This document shows, one piece after another, positions 7,072 through 10,811 of a stretch of 10,811 nucleotides of DNA. Each line of letters begins with the position of its first letter. Position 1 is the stretch's first letter. Below the pieces are notes generated by a model that saw nothing but the letters and a program-made list of their open reading frames with translations, had not been told where the DNA came from and did not search any database. This stretch comes from JBFWRI01 sp050248995 (GTDB lineage Bacteria; Pseudomonadota; Alphaproteobacteria; JAIXQD01): positions 1-10,811 of the forward strand of contig JBFWRI010000040.1 in the NCBI GenBank assembly GCA_050248995.1, written 5' to 3'. The position numbers and the translations under genes are program-made.

Positions 7072-8058
7072 TTAATGGGTGTGGCCATCAAGCCCACATG
7101 GCACCTCGTGCGGGCTGGTTTCGATTTGCAGCGTTGAATGCACGATGCCGTATTCTTTAGCCAGCGTCTGGGCCGTATCGGCAAGGAATTTGTCGCCCGG
7201 ATGACCGGCCGGAATGACAAGGTGCGCCGTCAGCGCGACTTCACGCGTGCTCAGCGCCCAGACGTGGAAATCATGCACGGCCGTTACACCGGGTAGCGAC
7301 TCCAGATAGGCTTTTACCTTATTGGCCTCAATCTGGCGCGGCACGGCGCTAAGGATCAGGCGGAAACTTTCCATCAGCAGTGAATACGTCGCATAGACAA
7401 GCGCCACCACGATCAGCAGCGTGAAAGCCGGGTCGATCCATTTCCAGCCTGTGGCACTGATTCCAAGGGCCGCCACGATGACGCCGACCGAAACGGCAGC
7501 ATCGGCCATCATGTGGATATAGACACCTCGTAAATTCAGGTCTTTCGCTTGCGAACGGTGGAAAAGCAGCGCCGTGATGATATTCAGAATCGCAGCGGCG
7601 GCCGCCACCCAGATCATCAGGTCTGTACTGATTTCAGCATGCGCATGATCTTCTCGGCCCAAAAACACCTGAAAGCGTTCGAAAGCCGCCCATCCCAGCA
7701 GGGCTGCAATAACCAGCAGGATAATGCCGTTGACCAGCGATGCCATGATGGTGCCGCCGCCAAGACCATAAGTAAACTGTGGGTCAGGACGCTTTCGGGC
7801 CAGATGCATGGCAATCCATGCAAGGATAAGTGACATGACGTCAGAAAGGTTATGCGTGGCGTCGGCCATCAGCGCCAGAGAATCCGCCAGCCAGCCAAAC
7901 GTATATTCACCAAGAACAAGAACGATATTCAGGCCGATCGCCCACGTCAGCAGCCGCAGGTCGCCGCCTTCCCATGCGCTGGTATGGTCATGGTGCCGGT
8001 GATCGGCGCCATGGCCGTGATGGTGGTGATGGTGCCCATGGGAATGGTGGCCGTGCAT
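7072..8058 (-). CDS. CDF-family metal cation efflux protein, CzcD/ZitB-like (328 aa)
   Basis: Inner-membrane metal/proton antiporter that exports divalent cations, most likely zinc. Six membrane segments lie at about 35-57, 62-84, 103-125, 145-167, 178-200 and 208-228. The transport site is marked by His69 and Asp73 (ATHNLSDVM) in helix 2 and His182 and Asp186 (HMMADAAVSV) in helix 5. The His/Asp combination is typical of zinc-type CDF proteins. A cytoplasmic ferredoxin-like C-terminal domain follows (about 240-316, with VHDFHVWAL). The first 25 residues are dominated by histidine, a probable metal-binding tail, and the C-terminus ends in another short His cluster. The ATG at 8058 is the only sensible start, since the next Met lies inside helix 2. 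AAGG lies just one base from it, too close to be a normal ribosome binding site. It is divergent from a TerC-family gene across 63 bases. Metal specificity is inferred, not shown. Confidence 0.92.
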   Translation of the reverse strand: MHGHHSHGHHHHHHGHGADHRHHDHTSAWEGGDLRLLTWAIGLNIVLVLGEYTFGWLADSLALMADATHNLSDVMSLILAWIAMHLARKRPDPQFTYGLGGGTIMASLVNGIILLVIAALLGWAAFERFQVFLGREDHAHAEISTDLMIWVAAAAAILNIITALLFHRSQAKDLNLRGVYIHMMADAAVSVGVIVAALGISATGWKWIDPAFTLLIVVALVYATYSLLMESFRLILSAVPRQIEANKVKAYLESLPGVTAVHDFHVWALSTREVALTAHLVIPAGHPGDKFLADTAQTLAKEYGIVHSTLQIETSPHEVPCGLDGHTH

Positions 8059-8065
8059 GCCTTGT

Positions 8066-8094
8066 AATTTCGGTGTTTAGGGCATTATTGTCAA
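8066..8094 (-). promoter_or_regulatory. Candidate promoter for the CDF exporter gene
   Basis: A perfect TTGACA (-35) reads on the minus strand at 8094-8089. With a 17-base gap the -10 would be GAAATT (8071-8066), only 3 of 6 consensus. Transcription would start near 8059, at or next to the ATG at 8058, so the transcript may have almost no leader. The poor -10 suggests an activator, or a different start. Confidence 0.35.
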
Positions 8095-8115
8095 TCACTG
8101 CCAAATCGCTATGAT
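8088..8115 (+). promoter_or_regulatory. Candidate promoter for the TerC-family gene, probably leaderless
   Basis: TTGTCA (8088-8093, 5 of 6) and TATGAT (8110-8115, 5 of 6) are separated by 16 bases. The expected transcription start, 7 bases past the -10, falls on the A of the ATG at 8122. No Shine-Dalgarno is present. The -35 overlaps the -35 of the divergent CDF promoter in the shared heptamer TTGTCAA. Confidence 0.5.
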
Positions 8116-8121
8116 GCCGCC

Positions 8122-8856
8122 ATGATCGAATTATTCTCGCAACCCGAAACATGGGCCACGCTTGTCATCCTGACCGCACTTGAAATCGTGTTGTCGATCG
8201 ACAACCTCGTTTTCATTGCCATCCTCTCGAACAAGCTGCCTGCGCACCAGCAGAAGAAAGCGCGGCGCCTTGGCCTGCTGATGGCGGTGGGCTTTCGTAT
8301 CGCTCTGCTGACGACCGCAGCGTGGCTGGTACGCATGAGCGAACCTTTCATGTTCATTGCCGGCTACGGCTTCTCGGTGCGCGACGTCGTTCTTATCCTT
8401 GGCGGTCTGTTCCTGATCTGGAAGTCGACTATGGAAATCCGCGAACGCATCACGGTGGACATCCATGTAAAAGCCGTTACGGAAAACACAAAAACCAAAT
8501 TCATGGCTGTCATTACACAGATCGTCATCATCGATATGGTGTTCTCGATCGACTCCATTATCACGGCCGTCGGCCTGGCGCAGGATCTGCCGGTCATGAT
8601 TATCGCTGTACTGATTGCGGTTGCCACCATGATTCTGGCATCCGAACCGCTGGCCAAGTTTATCGGCAACAACCCGACCATCGTCATGCTGGCCCTCGCC
8701 TTCCTGATTATGATCGGTATGGCGCTGATGGCCGAAGGCTTCGGGCACGAGATTCCCAAGGCCTTTCTGTATGTGGCCATGGCCTTCTCGCTGGGGGTCG
8801 AAGTCCTCAACATGATGCAGCGAAAGGCCGAGGCGCGGCGTCACAGCAAAGGCTAA
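8122..8856 (+). CDS. TerC-family integral membrane protein, YgdQ-like (244 aa)
   Basis: A polytopic inner-membrane protein with about seven hydrophobic segments (roughly 11-35, 48-70, 86-101, 128-151, 158-174, 187-205, 213-231). Two matching family motifs carry buried acidic residues: ALEIVLSIDNLVFIAIL (Glu21, Asp27, Asn28) and IDMVFSIDSIITAVG (Asp138, Asp144). They lie in the two halves of the protein and suggest an internal repeat, as is known for the TerC fold. The sequence resembles E. coli YgdQ along its whole length, including the N-terminus, which supports ATG 8122. Some TerC-family members are reported to export manganese or to help load metals onto secreted proteins; tellurite resistance is the historical name only. 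Divergence from a CDF exporter fits a metal-homeostasis role. The loop at 105-125 is hydrophilic. It ends 3 bases from the convergent gene. Confidence 0.92.
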   Translation: MIELFSQPETWATLVILTALEIVLSIDNLVFIAILSNKLPAHQQKKARRLGLLMAVGFRIALLTTAAWLVRMSEPFMFIAGYGFSVRDVVLILGGLFLIWKSTMEIRERITVDIHVKAVTENTKTKFMAVITQIVIIDMVFSIDSIITAVGLAQDLPVMIIAVLIAVATMILASEPLAKFIGNNPTIVMLALAFLIMIGMALMAEGFGHEIPKAFLYVAMAFSLGVEVLNMMQRKAEARRHSKG

Positions 8857-8859
8857 GGC

Positions 8860-9552
8860 TTACAGTCCCAGAAACGGAAGCGACTGCCGGTAATGCCCGC
8901 TGGCAAAGTAAGTAATATTACGCTTCACGTCATCATCGCCGCCGGTTTCAGGGAACATCTGCTGTGCCAGACCTTCATATGCCGTAACCGGTGTAAGCGC
9001 GAAGCGATTCACCGCATCATTAACACCTGCCCGGAACTGATGATAGCGATCGCGTACCATCATCTGCGCCACAATCTGTTGCACGACATGCTGGAATAGC
9101 CCAAATGGCACCGGCATATGCAAGCCACCGAAATCGACAAGGCGGCCATCGCGGTGGCGAGCATCTCCTTTTTGAATCAGCAGGTCGTCACTCATATCCA
9201 GGCAGTTACAGGCCAGGCGCGCACCCAGCAGTTGGCCTGCTTTGAAGGGGTCCATTGAAAACACGCCCTTATAAAAAAGTGTCTGCTCATAATCCGCACC
9301 CGCATACTGGCTGTAGCCGCACCCTTTTTCATCAAGGTACATGTCCTGCACGGGCAGATCGGGCATCACCATTTTGCAGGCGGCGATACGGAAAGCCTCG
9401 GCTGCAGTGTCGCCCGGCTTGCTGACGCATGTAAGTGTGCGGTCATTAGTAAGCCGCACCTGAACCACGGCATACTTCTGCCTGTCACCCACCCGCTGTT
9501 CCGGCATGGCCTTATCCCAGCCGATAACGCGCCATTTATCACCAATCTTCAT
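8860..9552 (-). CDS. Unrecognised protein with faint kinase-like features (230 aa)
   Basis: I do not recognise the family. No signal peptide or membrane segment is visible. An N-terminal strand-rich part (about 5-45) ends in a lysine (Lys45, CVSKPGD). A helix with Glu52 (AAEAFRIAACKMV) and a proline-containing linker (PDLPVQ) follow. Later comes LACNCLDMSDDLLI (113-126), then GRLVDFGG (136-143). This order of lysine, glutamate, an Asp-rich loop and DFG recalls protein-kinase-like folds such as HipA or PI3/4-kinase relatives. The catalytic-loop asparagine is not clear, so it could be a pseudokinase or unrelated. Five cysteines lie in 42-117. The ATG at 9552 is preceded by a C-run, not a ribosome binding site. 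It is convergent with the TerC gene and divergent from the next orphan. Existence as a gene is likely; function is open. Confidence 0.75.
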   Translation of the reverse strand: MKIGDKWRVIGWDKAMPEQRVGDRQKYAVVQVRLTNDRTLTCVSKPGDTAAEAFRIAACKMVMPDLPVQDMYLDEKGCGYSQYAGADYEQTLFYKGVFSMDPFKAGQLLGARLACNCLDMSDDLLIQKGDARHRDGRLVDFGGLHMPVPFGLFQHVVQQIVAQMMVRDRYHQFRAGVNDAVNRFALTPVTAYEGLAQQMFPETGGDDDVKRNITYFASGHYRQSLPFLGL

Positions 9553-9629
9553 GGGGGAACATTAGCAAAACCCAAGGAAAGTATTTGACCTTATTGCTTT
9601 TAAGGGCCGGTTTTTGCTCTGGTGACCCT

Positions 9630-10412
9630 ATGTCTGCCAAAGAACCCTATTTGCACGAAGTTCAGATTGACCGTGCCTGGATCAAGGAACTGAACAGCCA
9701 CCTGAAAACCATGCGGGTGACTGCCAGCGTGCGTAAGCTGCGCGCGTTTCGTAAAGTCTGTGAAGAGAATACTCTTGAAGCGGTTTACAAATATAAGGTC
9801 ACGCCGCTGGTGATTGCGAAGCTAAAACCGCGCACAGCAAAAAGCTTTAATCATCCAGAAGAGCCCTTGGGATTCCCCGAGCGTGGGGAGTATTACCGGG
9901 AAAACAGTCCAGCCAAAAAAGATATACAGGCCGATATCAAAATTATTAAGACCGCGCTTTTCGGGCCGGGCGTGTATCACAGAATTGGCGGTAGCACGGC
10001 TGATTTTCGTGATGCCCCGCCTGGAAAGGGGCAACGCCTTTACACCAACTTTCATATAGATCGCACCGGCATCAGGACCCGCGATGTAAAGGCAAACGTA
10101 AAAAGAGCCCTTAGAGAGGGGCTCAAGCACAACATTATGGTGATGGTAAACGGTGACGATGACCGCTGTCGCACTATTCTGTTAAAAGACAGGTCTCGCC
10201 GTGTATTAACTGCTCTTGATCGTGCGCGGCGCGCACGCCCCAAAGACAGGAAGTGGAGGAACGAGTCGTTGATGAGCAGCGTTGGCGATATTGTCCGCCC
10301 ATGGATGGCGCCCAAGAATTCGGTCGTCTTCGGGTTCTATGGGATTACCGTACATCGTTCTGCCGTAAACCCTTTTCCGTGGTTTATTCAGCGCAGCTTT
10401 ATGCGGCTTTAA
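9630..10412 (+). CDS. Unrecognised basic protein, possible Fe(II)/2-oxoglutarate dioxygenase-like (260 aa)
   Basis: No family is recognised with certainty. The frame is open to a TTG at 9585, but ATG 9630 gives a normal soluble N-terminus and is preferred; only a weak GGTG precedes it. The N-terminal third is helical and basic (HLKTMRVTASVRKLRAFRK, 24-42). The second half has strands and the motif TNFHID (139-144; His142, Asp144), then VMVNGDDDRCRTILL (171-185) and FGFYGITVHRS (234-244; His242, Arg243). An HxD pair, a distal His and a nearby Arg are the iron and co-substrate ligands of double-stranded beta-helix dioxygenases, and the layout recalls DUF1826-type proteins. This is inference from residue pattern only. 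The gene begins 77 bases from the divergent orphan and its stop codon overlaps that of the convergent partial gene by 4 bases. Confidence 0.75.
   Translation: MSAKEPYLHEVQIDRAWIKELNSHLKTMRVTASVRKLRAFRKVCEENTLEAVYKYKVTPLVIAKLKPRTAKSFNHPEEPLGFPERGEYYRENSPAKKDIQADIKIIKTALFGPGVYHRIGGSTADFRDAPPGKGQRLYTNFHIDRTGIRTRDVKANVKRALREGLKHNIMVMVNGDDDRCRTILLKDRSRRVLTALDRARRARPKDRKWRNESLMSSVGDIVRPWMAPKNSVVFGFYGITVHRSAVNPFPWFIQRSFMRL
10100..10124 (-). terminator. Terminator-like hairpin on the minus strand inside the 9630-10412 gene
   Basis: Read on the minus strand, GAGCCC (10124-10119), an 8-base loop and GGGCTC (10110-10105) form a perfect 6-bp GC-rich stem, followed at once by TTTTT (10104-10100). It would end transcripts coming from the convergent serine-rich gene about 285 bases after its stop codon. 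It lies in sense coding sequence, so it may also be chance. Confidence 0.4.
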
Positions 10413-10811
10413 GCCGAGGTATCAACACTGCTGGATGAACTGCTGCTTAGCGTGAAGCTGCTGGCGGTCTTATAAGAGCCACTGGCCTGCTGGAAGCTCG
10501 ATGTATCATTGTTTTGTGATGTGGACGCAGGCGCTTCTTCGGTATCGCTGCCCTGATCTTCCGGCACCAGCGAATCCACCTCTTGCAGAAATTCCAGCGA
10601 TGACGTATCGAGCTTCTGCGCCGTGCCAGCAAAGAATTCAGCCGCCTGGCTACGGCTGACGTCGGCCAAGCCCCCGATGGTGGTCGCACTACCGGTATTA
10701 TCGGCCACCAGCGCGGCCAAGGCAGCGGCCGATGCTGAAAGGTCATCTGTCGTAAAGGCAAAACCTGCGGCCTGCGAAGCTGTCCCAACGCTGTCGACAG
10801 CTTCATTGATG
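10409..10811 (-). CDS. Serine/alanine-rich low-complexity protein, N-terminus cut by window edge
   Basis: The minus-strand frame is open from the right edge to a TAA at 10411-10409, giving at least 133 residues with no Met in the visible part, so the start lies outside. The visible N-terminal half is Ala/Thr/Ser-rich with small hydrophobics (e.g. SASAAALAALVADNTGSATT). An acidic segment (LEFLQEVDSLVPEDQGSDTEEAP) follows, and the protein ends in a run of about eight serines close to the C-terminus. Composition is that of a disordered or surface-exposed protein. No domain, sorting signal or catalytic motif could be named. Frame choice rests on openness to the edge and on the absence of a better frame. 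A competing minus frame (10447-10806) is also open, but it is Arg/Pro-rich, as expected of a shadow. The gene converges on the 9630-10412 gene with a shared TTAA at the stops. Confidence 0.6.
   Translation of the reverse strand, partial: INEAVDSVGTASQAAGFAFTTDDLSASAAALAALVADNTGSATTIGGLADVSRSQAAEFFAGTAQKLDTSSLEFLQEVDSLVPEDQGSDTEEAPASTSQNNDTSSFQQASGSYKTASSFTLSSSSSSSVDTSA

Noticed and set aside
8131..8844. Minus-strand open frame (237 codons) opposite the TerC gene
   Set aside because: His/Asp/Arg-rich antisense of a clear membrane protein; no family likeness.
8912..8921. Palindrome GTAATATTAC near the TerC/orphan junction
   Set aside because: AT-rich, no loop or T-run, inside coding sequence. 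Too short to call a site or terminator.
9585..9629. Hydrophobic N-terminal extension (MTLLLLRAGFC) from TTG 9585 as a signal peptide
   Set aside because: It needs a TTG start without a ribosome binding site, and the hydrophobic stretch is only about 5 residues. ATG 9630 is more plausible.
10447..10806. Alternative minus-strand frame of 119 codons at the right edge
   Set aside because: Arg/Pro-rich composition typical of a shadow of the Ser/Ala-rich frame that is open to the edge.

Overview
The window looks like a chromosomal stretch of an alphaproteobacterium of moderate GC content. The strongest evidence is a dusB (nifR3)–ntrY–ntrX block, a gene order characteristic of Alphaproteobacteria, with protein sequences that fit that class. 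I cannot fix the order. A free-living or predatory lineage such as Micavibrionales or Rhodospirillales-like is only a guess. No rRNA, tRNA, CRISPR array, insertion sequence or attachment site was seen, and no stretch longer than 300 bases lacks a gene.

Left part (1-8058), all on the minus strand and read from right to left: a CDF metal-cation exporter with a histidine-rich N-terminus, dusB, ntrY, an unrecognised 421-residue gene, ntrX, a complete HAD phosphatase and a second HAD phosphatase cut by the left edge. dusB and ntrY share an ATGA stop/start overlap, and ntrX and the first HAD gene overlap by 17 bases. These genes are therefore probably co-transcribed in part. The module differs from the textbook arrangement: ntrB and ntrC are missing between dusB and ntrY, NtrY has no PAS domain, an unknown gene separates the kinase from its regulator, and NtrX lacks the sigma-54 contact loop. 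A 120-base gap upstream of ntrX holds two perfect dyads and a direct repeat and is the most elaborate control region here.

Right part (8059-10811): a 63-base divergent promoter region separates the CDF exporter from a TerC-family membrane protein on the plus strand. Both belong to families linked to metal efflux. Their predicted -35 boxes overlap, and both transcripts may be nearly or fully leaderless. TerC converges with an orphan gene (8860-9552, minus) that carries faint kinase-like marks. A second orphan (9630-10412, plus) is divergent from it and carries HxD...H residues reminiscent of Fe(II)/2-oxoglutarate dioxygenases. That gene overlaps the stop codon of a serine-rich partial gene on the minus strand by 4 bases. 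A terminator-like hairpin for the minus strand lies inside the coding region of the second orphan.

Shine-Dalgarno sequences are scarce: only the 421-residue gene has a good one and ntrX a weak one. Starts were mostly chosen from protein-family N-termini and gene junctions.
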